Positions 42,453-50,283 of a DNA stretch of 64,000 nucleotides are shown piece after piece. A program made the position numbers and the translations under genes. How positions within the stretch are numbered: the stretch's first letter is position 1; each line of letters starts with the position of its first letter. The notes under the pieces are model-generated. The model was not told the DNA's origin, ran no database searches, and saw nothing but the letters and a program-made list of their open reading frames with translations. The DNA is from Clostridium intestinale DSM 6191 (GTDB taxonomy: Bacteria > Bacillota > Clostridia > Clostridiales > Clostridiaceae). The stretch spans positions 372,001 through 436,000 of the forward strand of contig NZ_FQXU01000005.1 in NCBI RefSeq assembly GCF_900130055.1. Reading direction: 5' to 3'.

Positions 42453-44747
42453 ATGTTAAGATCAATGTATTCTGGAATATCTGGAATGAAAGCAAATCAA
42501 ACAAAATTAGATGTTATAGGTAATAATATATCAAACGTTGGAACAACTTCATTTAAAGCTTCAAGAGCGAAGTTTCAAGATATGTTATATCAAAATGTTA
42601 AAGATGCTATGACTCCTTCAACAAATCAAGGTGGAGTTAACGCTAAGCAAGTAGGACTTGGAGTTCAACTTTCAAGTATTGATAGAATAATGACACAAGG
42701 TATGATGCAACCTACTAATAGAGCACTAGATGTTGCAATAGATGGTAATGGATACTTCATGGTAAGTAGTGGTCCAGCTGTTTTAGGTGATAATACTTTA
42801 GAAGTTTCACATACAGCAGGCTCACATAATATAACTGATCAATCATTATCAAGTTCAGGATCTAAGATAATGTACTCAAGAGATGGTGCATTTACATTAG
42901 ATGAAAGTGGAAACTTATTAACTTCAGATGGATATAGAGTATTAGGATATACATTAACTAATGATGATAATGCTCAAGCTGCTACAGCTATATCTCCAGA
43001 TGGAATGAATTTATCAAGCATAAATTTCAGCTTCGGTCCAGGATCACAGCTAAATGGTTATAAGATAGCATTTGGTAAGATTTCACCAGGAACAGTTGCT
43101 TCGGCAGAAGTTGATAAAACAAACAAAGTAATAGTTATAAATGGAGATTTTTCAGAAACCTCAACTTTAACTACTGCTCAAGTGGAATCAGCAGTTAATA
43201 AGGCTGTATCATCAGCAGGAATATCTCAAAGAGTAAAAGCTTCAGGTGAAATACCAGCTTATGCTTCTATAGGAACTAAAGCTATAGAAGGTGGTTCAGA
43301 TGCTACAGCTCCAGATTCAGTTAGACTAGTAGGGGTTCAGCTAAACTTTGAAAAAGGACAAGAACTTAATGGGTACTCTTTCAAGATTGATGAAATAGCT
43401 AATGGTGGATCAACTACAGCTGCAATAGATACAACTAACAAAATTATTACAATTTCAACTGATTTATCTAAAGCGAAACCAGAAGATATAGTTAATGCAG
43501 TTAATGCGCAATTAAGTGCTACAACTAACCCAGAAACAACTGCAGTATTTGAACAAAGGCTTAAATCAGGAACAGGAGTTGTTTCACCAATATCAGGTAC
43601 AGAGGTTACAGCAGCTGGTGCAACAGCAACAACAGCTCCAACAGCTACAATACAAGGATTAAATATAACTTTACCTACTGGAACCTTAACTGATTATAAG
43701 ATTTCAATTAATAGAGTAAATGGACCTACTCCAGCTACAGCAGCAGTAGATGCAACTAATCATGAAATAGTTATTAACGGAGATTTCTTAACACCTTCAA
43801 CTAACTTAGCAGCTGATCTTCAAGCAGCAATTGCAGCTGTTTTACCTGGAAGTACAGTTACTGGAAATGGGAAAGCTTTAACAGGATTAGATAGTACTAA
43901 TATACAAGGTGGAGCAAAAGATAGTAAACCATCTGATCAAGAAGCTTTTGGTATGAAGTTTACTTTTGCAGAAGGTGGATCTTTAAACGGGTATAAGATT
44001 CAAATAGGAAAAATAACTAAGGGTACAGAACTTTCAACTGTGGTAGATGAAAAGTCAAAAACAATAACAATAAATGGAGATTTTACAACAACTCCATCGA
44101 CAATAGACAATACTAAAGTACAAAACTCAATCCGTAAATCACTTACTGATAAAGGAATAACTCAATTAGTTACTGTAGCTAATGCACCTAAAACTATATC
44201 AGAAGCTATAACTGCAACTGAGGTTACAGGCGGAACACCAGTACAAAGTTTAAATGCTGATGGAACAATATCATTTGTTGATGCTACTAAAGACTTAAAA
44301 TCCTATGATGGAGCTTTAAAATCTTTGAAAATTCCAGAAACAGTTGTGGTTCCAGGAACTGGACAAGAATTAAAGGTTAAGTCTTACACTATAGATAAAA
44401 CAGGAGTAATAAGCGCAATCTTAGAAGATGGTTCAGTTGCAGCTTTAGGACAAATTGCTATGGCAAGTTTCAGAAATCCAGAAGGTCTAACTTCTTTAGG
44501 TAAAAACCTTTATGAAGCTTCAGCAAACTCAGGTGGAGCTACTATAAAGAGTGGGCTTGAAACTACTGGAGAAGATAACTCTAAAGGTTATGGAGACAAT
44601 GTTCAAGGTATGCTTGAAATGTCAAATGTTGACCTTGCTGAACAATTTACAGATATGATAGTTACAAACAGAGCTTTCCAAGCAAGTGGAAAGATGATAA
44701 CAACTGGAGATGAAATTCTTCAAGATATAATAAATCTAAAAAGATAA
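42453..44747 (+). CDS. flgE: FlgE hook protein with tandem-repeat insertion
   Basis: 764 residues, far longer than the usual 400-450 of simple hooks. N-terminal MLRSMYSGISGMKANQTKLDVIGNNISNVGTTSFK; C-terminal LEMSNVDLAEQFTDMIVTNRAFQASGKMITTGDEIL. Residues about 190-597 hold four imperfect repeats of roughly 100 residues, each with a LNGYKIxIxxI segment followed about 18 residues later by KxIxINGDF (LNGYKIAFGKI at 200, LNGYSFKIDEI at 305, LTDYKISINRV at 412, LNGYKIQIGKI at 511). The repeats should form extra outer domains of the hook. TTGGAGG precedes the ATG. Confidence 0.96.
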   Translation: MLRSMYSGISGMKANQTKLDVIGNNISNVGTTSFKASRAKFQDMLYQNVKDAMTPSTNQGGVNAKQVGLGVQLSSIDRIMTQGMMQPTNRALDVAIDGNGYFMVSSGPAVLGDNTLEVSHTAGSHNITDQSLSSSGSKIMYSRDGAFTLDESGNLLTSDGYRVLGYTLTNDDNAQAATAISPDGMNLSSINFSFGPGSQLNGYKIAFGKISPGTVASAEVDKTNKVIVINGDFSETSTLTTAQVESAVNKAVSSAGISQRVKASGEIPAYASIGTKAIEGGSDATAPDSVRLVGVQLNFEKGQELNGYSFKIDEIANGGSTTAAIDTTNKIITISTDLSKAKPEDIVNAVNAQLSATTNPETTAVFEQRLKSGTGVVSPISGTEVTAAGATATTAPTATIQGLNITLPTGTLTDYKISINRVNGPTPATAAVDATNHEIVINGDFLTPSTNLAADLQAAIAAVLPGSTVTGNGKALTGLDSTNIQGGAKDSKPSDQEAFGMKFTFAEGGSLNGYKIQIGKITKGTELSTVVDEKSKTITINGDFTTTPSTIDNTKVQNSIRKSLTDKGITQLVTVANAPKTISEAITATEVTGGTPVQSLNADGTISFVDATKDLKSYDGALKSLKIPETVVVPGTGQELKVKSYTIDKTGVISAILEDGSVAALGQIAMASFRNPEGLTSLGKNLYEASANSGGATIKSGLETTGEDNSKGYGDNVQGMLEMSNVDLAEQFTDMIVTNRAFQASGKMITTGDEILQDIINLKR

Positions 44748-44752
44748 TTAAT

Positions 44753-44830
44753 TAGTTGAGAATTGAAGGTTGAGAGTTGATGAAGAAATTCGATATAGCT
44801 CTCAACTCTCCATTATACATTCTCAACTTA
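44753..44830. repeat. Imperfect palindrome (GAGAGTTGA-type repeat) between flgE and flbD
   Basis: Outer arms AGTTGAGAAT (44754-44763) and ATTCTCAACT (44819-44828); inner arms GAGAGTTGA (44772-44780) and near-complement in CTCTCAACTCTC (44799-44810). It forms a long hairpin inside the operon without a T-run. Similar arms recur at 3.1, 21.5 and 62.5 kb. Confidence 0.7.
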
Positions 44831-44849
44831 ACTAAATTGGAGGGCGTAT

Positions 44850-45041
44850 ATGGTTAACTTAACAGCTATGAATGGAAAAGAACTTATACTTAATGCAGAA
44901 CACATAGAGAAGATTGAAGAAGTTCCAGAAACTATAATTACTCTAACTAATGGGAAGAAGTATATTGTCTTAGAAACACCAGAAGAAGTAGTGGATAGAG
45001 TAATAAGATATAAGAATAGAATTTTTAATATGAAGCTGTAG
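44850..45041 (+). CDS. flbD: FlbD-family protein
   Basis: 63 residues: MVNLTAMNGKELILNAEHIEKIEEVPETIITLTNGKKYIVLETPEEVVDRVIRYK is the complete FlbD (YlzI/SwrD) family. In B. subtilis SwrD raises motor power by supporting MotAB; motA follows here. TTGGAGGG precedes the ATG. Confidence 0.93.
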   Translation: MVNLTAMNGKELILNAEHIEKIEEVPETIITLTNGKKYIVLETPEEVVDRVIRYKNRIFNMKL

Positions 45042-45051
45042 GAGGAACAAC

Positions 45052-45861
45052 ATGAAGAGGACAGATATATTAACCATAGCAGGGCTAGTGGCTGCTGTAG
45101 TTTTAACTATATGGGGTATGGCAATGGGAGGAACCAACATGAAAATCTTCTGGGATGCAGCATCAGTTGCTATCACAGTTGGTGGTTCCTTTGCAACAGT
45201 AGTAATTACTGCATCTTCAGAAGACTTCAAGAATTTGCCTAAGGTTTTTATGCAAAGTTTTAAAGAGTCAAAAGAATCAAGAATTGATTTAGTTAGTAGA
45301 TTTTCTGGACTTTCCAAAAAAGCTAGAAGAGAAGGTCTATTATCTCTTGAAGATGAAATAAATGGAGTAGAGGATGAATTTCTTAAAAAAGGGCTTCAGA
45401 TGGTTGTAGATGGAATAGAGCCAGAAACTATAAAAGAAATAATGGAGCTTGAAATAGGGGAAATGGAAAATAGACATGAAAGAGGTATAAATTTACTTCA
45501 ACAATGGGCAGCTTATGCGCCTGCATTTGGTATGATAGGAACTTTAATAGGTCTTATTCAGATGCTTGCAGCTCTTGATGACCCTTCAAACATAGCTTCA
45601 GGTATGGCAAAAGCTCTAATAACAACTTTTTATGGATCTGCTTTGGCGAATATATTCTTAGTACCTATAGCAAATAAGTTAAGTACAAGAAGTGGAGATG
45701 AAGCATCTTTTAGAGAAATGATGATTGAGGGAGTTTTAGCAATTCAATCTGGAGTAAATCCTAGAATAATAGAAGAAAAGTTAAATACATATCTTACACC
45801 TAAGGAGAGACTAGCGTATTTACAAAAATCAATAAGTGCTAATGAAGGAGTTGCTGAGTAA
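45052..45861 (+). CDS. motA: MotA motor stator protein
   Basis: 269 residues, four membrane helices. GINLLQQWAAYAPAFGMIGTLIGLIQML and MAKALITTFYGSALANIFLVPIANKL are the MotA/ExbB signature; the cytosolic loop (about 80-150) carries Arg and Glu residues for FliG contact. TAATG overlap with motB. Confidence 0.96.
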   Translation: MKRTDILTIAGLVAAVVLTIWGMAMGGTNMKIFWDAASVAITVGGSFATVVITASSEDFKNLPKVFMQSFKESKESRIDLVSRFSGLSKKARREGLLSLEDEINGVEDEFLKKGLQMVVDGIEPETIKEIMELEIGEMENRHERGINLLQQWAAYAPAFGMIGTLIGLIQMLAALDDPSNIASGMAKALITTFYGSALANIFLVPIANKLSTRSGDEASFREMMIEGVLAIQSGVNPRIIEEKLNTYLTPKERLAYLQKSISANEGVAE

Positions 45862-46583
45862 TGGCTAGAGAAAAAAAGCCTAAAAAAGAAGTTAAAACTG
45901 ATGCATGGCTAGCAACTTATGGGGATATGGTTACCCTAGTATTAACTTTCTTTGTTTTAATGTATTCTTTTTCTAGTGTTAATGAACAAAAATTAAAAGA
46001 TATAAGTATTGCTTTGACAGATCTATTAGGTGGAGGAACGACTGGTAAATCAATTCTAGATGGTGGGAATGGAGTATTAGAAGAGGTGGTTCCAGAAGGT
46101 GGAGATGTAGAAGGATCTACATTTAGTAAGGTAAGTGAATTTCTTGAGAGTAATGGACTAGAAGATATTGCACAAATAAAAACTGATGATAGAGGAGTAA
46201 TAATAGAGCTTAATGATAAGATACTTTTTGAATCTGGAAAGTCAGAATTAATTCCTGAAAGTAGAGAGGTACTTGACAAAATAAGCGGATTATTAGCTAC
46301 TTTAGATAACACTTTTATAGTTGAAGGGCATACAGATAACGTACCTATAGATACTTATAAATTTAATGATAACTGGGACTTGTCTTCTTCAAGAGCTAAT
46401 AGTGTAATTAGATATTTTACTAAGGTAAAAGGACTTGATTTTAAAAAATTCAATTCAGCGGCTTATGGCGAGTTTAAACCTCTAGTAGATAATTCCACAG
46501 AAGAAAATAGAGCAAAAAATAGAAGAGTAAATATATTAATTGTGGCTACTGAAAAGGAGAATAAAGAGAATGGCGGAAAATAA
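45861..46583 (+). CDS. motB: MotB motor stator protein
   Basis: 240 residues. One membrane helix (about 20-38, WLATYGDMVTLVLTFFVLMY) contains the proton- or sodium-binding Asp; the OmpA-like peptidoglycan-binding domain (VEGHTDNVPI; SSSRANSVIRYF; NRRVNILI) follows. Its 3' end overlaps fliL. Confidence 0.96.
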   Translation: MAREKKPKKEVKTDAWLATYGDMVTLVLTFFVLMYSFSSVNEQKLKDISIALTDLLGGGTTGKSILDGGNGVLEEVVPEGGDVEGSTFSKVSEFLESNGLEDIAQIKTDDRGVIIELNDKILFESGKSELIPESREVLDKISGLLATLDNTFIVEGHTDNVPIDTYKFNDNWDLSSSRANSVIRYFTKVKGLDFKKFNSAAYGEFKPLVDNSTEENRAKNRRVNILIVATEKENKENGGK

Positions 46584-47031
46584 GGATAAGAAAGAGAAAA
46601 AAGGTGGAAAAGGAAAGTTTCTAATAATAGGATTACTTATTATTGTTTTTGGTGGAGGCGGAACCTTTGCTGGAGTTTATTTTTATATGCAATCTAAAAA
46701 TGCTGCTGTAGAAAAGCATGTTGAAAAGGCTTATTTTGTTTGTGGTACAGATGCACTTTTAATAAACCTTAAAGATGCTGGTGGTAAAAGATATGTTAAA
46801 GTAAAGGTGACCTTAGGTTATGATTCTTCGGTTAAAGAGTTACCTAAAGAGCTTGAAACTAACCTTTCATTAATAAGGGATAGAATAATTACAAGCTTTA
46901 ATGCAAAAACTGCTGATGAAGCATTAGGAAATAAAGTTGCTATCCAAAAAGAAATAATGGACAGTATAAATTCAGAACTTAAAAAAGGTCAGATATTAGA
47001 AGTGGTTTTTTCTGATTTTACAGTTCAGTAA
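46570..47031 (+). CDS. fliL: FliL basal body-associated protein
   Basis: 153 residues from ATG 46570 (MAENKDKKEKKGGKGK). One membrane helix (about 17-39, Gly-rich end), then the FliL domain with LLINLKDAGGKRYVKVKVTLGY and IRDRIITSFNAKTADEAL. FliL surrounds the stator. It overlaps the end of motB by 14 bases. Confidence 0.92.
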   Translation: MAENKDKKEKKGGKGKFLIIGLLIIVFGGGGTFAGVYFYMQSKNAAVEKHVEKAYFVCGTDALLINLKDAGGKRYVKVKVTLGYDSSVKELPKELETNLSLIRDRIITSFNAKTADEALGNKVAIQKEIMDSINSELKKGQILEVVFSDFTVQ

Positions 47032-47041
47032 GGATGAGTAT

Positions 47042-47392
47042 ATGGAAAGTGTGGATCTAATATTTAGATTTATAATTGTTTTACCTATAATTATTTTTCT
47101 ATTAATATTAACTTTAAGGTTTTTAAATAATAAATCTGTATCCTTAGCTAAGGCAAATTATTTAAATGTAATTGAAAAAATTCAACTTACAAAAGAGTGT
47201 ACATTAGCTATTATAAAAACAGGGGAAGATGCTTTAGTTGTAGCTATAACTTCTGGTGGAGTAGAAACTTTAAGAAAGTTATCTAAAGATGAATTACAAA
47301 CTATCTTGGATAATAAAGAAGAACATAGAAAAGAGCTAGTAGAAAGTTATCAAAAATATTTAGATAAGATTAAGTATAGAGGAAAGAAGTAA
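47042..47392 (+). CDS. fliO: FliO/FliZ-type export component
   Basis: 116 residues. One N-terminal membrane helix (about 5-27) and a cytosolic domain with VIEKIQLTKECTLAIIKTGEDALVVAIT, matching FliO (FliZ in B. subtilis). FliO assists assembly of FliP, whose gene overlaps by one base (TAATG). Confidence 0.85.
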   Translation: MESVDLIFRFIIVLPIIIFLLILTLRFLNNKSVSLAKANYLNVIEKIQLTKECTLAIIKTGEDALVVAITSGGVETLRKLSKDELQTILDNKEEHRKELVESYQKYLDKIKYRGKK

Positions 47393-48144
47393 TGAAGAAA
47401 AAAAGAGTAATTATATATACAATTATGTTTTTAGCAATATTTTTTACAATTAGTCAGAAGGCTTTTGCAGCACCGAATTTAAGTGTTTCTCTAGATGGTG
47501 GAGATACACCTACAGACTATGTAACAAATATAAAATTATTAATATTCTTAACCATTTTAACTTTGTTGCCTTCCTTTATAGTGATGGTAACTTCTTTCAC
47601 TAGAATAGCTGTAGTTTTATCCTTTCTTAAAAATGCTATAGGAGCTCAGCAAGCTATACCATCTCAGGTTATGGTTGGACTAAGTTTATTTCTAACCCTT
47701 TTTATAATGCAACCAGTTTACAATGAGATAAACACAAATGCTCTTCAGCCTTATATGGAAAACAAAATAACTCAGGAACAAGCAATAGAGGCGGGATCAA
47801 AACCTTTAAGAGAGTTTATGATAAAGCAAACAAGACCAAAGGATTTAGAACTTTTTGTTGAAACATAAAAAATAGATACCACTGATTTAACAAAAGATAA
47901 TGTTCCACTATATGTTGTGATACCAGCTTTTGTTATAAGTGAATTAAAAACAGCATTTACTATAGGATTTTTAATATTTTTACCATTCTTAATAATTGAT
48001 ATGGTTGTAGCCTCTGTACTTATGTCTATGGGAATGTTTATGCTTCCTCCTGTCATGGTATCTCTTCCATTTAAATTACTTTTATTTGCTATGGTAGATG
48101 GTTGGTATTTAGTAGTAAAATCTCTTATTATGAGTTTTGCGTGA
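47392..48144 (+). pseudogene. fliP: FliP export-gate gene interrupted by an in-frame TAA
   Basis: The frame reads a signal peptide (KRVIIYTIMFLAIFFTISQKAFA), the FliP core (IVMVTSFTRIAVVLSFLKNAIGAQQAIPSQVMVGLSLF) and REFMIKQTRPKDLELFVET, then hits TAA at 47866-47868. The same frame continues with [30 protein letters not shown] and [20 protein letters not shown] to a normal stop at 48144. Joined it would be 250 codons, the normal FliP length, with nothing else missing. FliP forms the export gate with FliQ and FliR and is essential for flagella. No ribosome site precedes the in-frame GTG 47917. Either a nonsense mutation, a sequencing error or readthrough. Confidence 0.9.
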
Positions 48145-48153
48145 GGTGATTAG

Positions 48154-48423
48154 ATGAGTGAAAATATGGTTTTAGGTATAGTTAAAGATGCAATAGTAAC
48201 AGCACTAACAGTTGCAGCACCATTTTTAGTTATAGCCTTGGTTTTAGGTTTAATTATAAGTATAATACAGGCAACCACACAGATACAAGAACAAACCCTT
48301 ACCTTTGTTCCGAAACTTATAGGAGTAGCGGTAGTAGGGTTATTACTAGGTAGTTGGATGTTTCATAAGTTATTAGGATTTACAGAAAGAATTTTTCAAA
48401 TAATAGCTAATATAACCAAGTAG
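48154..48423 (+). CDS. fliQ: FliQ export-gate protein
   Basis: 89 residues, two membrane helices: MVLGIVKDAIVTALTVAAPFLVIALVLGLIISIIQATTQIQEQTLTFVPKLI is the full FliQ signature. Joins FliP and FliR in the gate. GAGGTG precedes the ATG. Confidence 0.96.
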   Translation: MSENMVLGIVKDAIVTALTVAAPFLVIALVLGLIISIIQATTQIQEQTLTFVPKLIGVAVVGLLLGSWMFHKLLGFTERIFQIIANITK

Positions 48424-48434
48424 GAGGAAAAATC

Positions 48435-50264
48435 TTGATTAACATAGATTATTTTTTAGCAATTTTCTTGATTTTCCTTAGAGTAGGTGCCTTCCTAATG
48501 CTTGGAAGAATTTTTTTCCCTTCAGGAACTCCAGGAACTGTGAAAGCATTTTTTGCTTTTATTCTTTCTTATATGATAGTAGGAGGAATTGACTACTCTG
48601 TAGTAAATAGTATAGATAATAATTTTCTTCTTATGTTTTATTGTGTAAATGAAGTAATGACAGGAATAATTTTAGCTATGATAGTCAACATATGTTTTGA
48701 CTTCATTAAATTTGCAGGAGCATGGATGGATACCCATATAGGGCTTAGTATGATAAGTCTTTTTGATGCTTCATCTCAAAGCTCATCAACTCTTTTAAGT
48801 AATATATTTCACTGGATTGGCATAATGGTATTTTTCCTTATAGATGGACACTATATGTTAATTAAATCTTTAATAGAAAGTTTTCAAGTTGTATCATTAG
48901 GAACAACTATAATCTATCAAGAAACAATAAATCAAGTTTTTTTAAGTATTTCACAGTATTTTATAATAGGTTTGAAAATAGCAATACCAATAGTATTGAT
49001 TATTATAATAGCAGATGTCTGCATGGGGTTAGTTTCTAGATCTGTTCCACAGTTAAATGTAATGATTTTAGGAATGCCTCTTAAGATTTTAGTTGGATTT
49101 TTATGTATAATAATAGCAATGCCCATATTAGTAAAGTTTATAATAAGTGCATTCAATTTAATACCCGAAATATTTAGAGGTATTTATGGAGCTATACCTT
49201 TGGTTTTTATCTTTGCAGATGATAAAACTGAAGAAGCTACACCAAAGAAAAAAGGTGAATCAAGAAAAAAAGGTCAACTTCCAAGAAGTAAGGATGTAGG
49301 TTTAGCTTTTACTTTACTTATATGTACATTAGTAATATCTTTATTTAGTGGATTTATTGCAGGCAATTTTAAAAGTGATATGATATATTTTTTATCTTCA
49401 GATTTTAAGCAGGAGATTACTGATATTTCAGCTAAAAATTATGGAATGTTTGTAATGCTTAGAATGGCTATGGGAATCTTTCCTGTGGTAATACCTATAA
49501 TGGTAGGCGGAGTGGTTGCATCTTTAATGCAAACAGGATTTTTGCTTACAGGGGAACCTCTTAAACCATCTTTAGGAAAGTTAAACCCTCTAAAAGGTAT
49601 AAAAAATATGTTTTCTAAAAGAAGTCTTTTAGAACTTGTAAAAAATCTAATTGTCATAAGCATTATAGGATATCTAGCTTATGACTTTGTAATGGCCAAC
49701 TATAAAAGTATCTTATCTATGGGGAATGTATATTTTCCAAGTTTGGGTTTAGAAATTAAAAATTTAGTTATGGGTATATTTACTAAGATAACCATGTTAA
49801 TGATTGTCTTAGCTATAATAGATTATGTGCTTCAACGAAGAATTTTTAGTAAAGAAATGAGGATGAGTAAACAAGAGGTTAAAGAAGAGTTTAAACAAAT
49901 GGAAGGAGATCCTCAAGTTAAAGGTAAAATAAAGCAAAAGCAAAGAGAAATGGCAACAAGAAGAATGATGCAGGCTGTACCAGATGCAACTGTTGTAATT
50001 ACAAACCCAACACATATTGCAGTAGCATTAAAATATGAAGAGGGTGGAATGAATGTACCAAAAGTTACAGCGATAGGTGCAGATAATATTGCTATAAAGA
50101 TTAAAGAAATTGCAAAAGATAATGACATACCTATAATAGAAAATAAACCCTTGGCAAGGGCTATATACGATACTCTAGATATAGGATCAGAGATACCAGG
50201 AGAAATGTATCAGGCTATTGCAGAGATTCTTGCTTTAGTTTTTAAGATGAAGAAGCAGAAATAA
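48435..50264 (+). CDS. FliR-FlhB fusion export protein
   Basis: 609 residues. Residues about 1-255 are FliR (six membrane helices, GLSMISLFDASSQSSSTLLSNI; LNVMILGMPLKILVGF). From about 260 it is FlhB: DDKTEEATPKKKGESRKKGQLPRSKDVG, four helices, and the autocleavage motif NPTH (524-527) in VVITNPTHIAVALKYEEG. No stop or restart separates them. The fusion is known in Clostridium. FlhB controls the switch from hook to filament export; FliR closes the gate. TTG start after TAGGAGG. Confidence 0.96.
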   Translation: MINIDYFLAIFLIFLRVGAFLMLGRIFFPSGTPGTVKAFFAFILSYMIVGGIDYSVVNSIDNNFLLMFYCVNEVMTGIILAMIVNICFDFIKFAGAWMDTHIGLSMISLFDASSQSSSTLLSNIFHWIGIMVFFLIDGHYMLIKSLIESFQVVSLGTTIIYQETINQVFLSISQYFIIGLKIAIPIVLIIIIADVCMGLVSRSVPQLNVMILGMPLKILVGFLCIIIAMPILVKFIISAFNLIPEIFRGIYGAIPLVFIFADDKTEEATPKKKGESRKKGQLPRSKDVGLAFTLLICTLVISLFSGFIAGNFKSDMIYFLSSDFKQEITDISAKNYGMFVMLRMAMGIFPVVIPIMVGGVVASLMQTGFLLTGEPLKPSLGKLNPLKGIKNMFSKRSLLELVKNLIVISIIGYLAYDFVMANYKSILSMGNVYFPSLGLEIKNLVMGIFTKITMLMIVLAIIDYVLQRRIFSKEMRMSKQEVKEEFKQMEGDPQVKGKIKQKQREMATRRMMQAVPDATVVITNPTHIAVALKYEEGGMNVPKVTAIGADNIAIKIKEIAKDNDIPIIENKPLARAIYDTLDIGSEIPGEMYQAIAEILALVFKMKKQK

Positions 50265-50283
50265 AAAGGATGGATGAGTACAT

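Noticed and set aside
47917-48144. Second half of fliP as an independent gene
   Set aside because: GTG 47917 has no ribosome site and starts in the middle of a conserved segment; the part before it (47869-47916) also codes normal FliP sequence.
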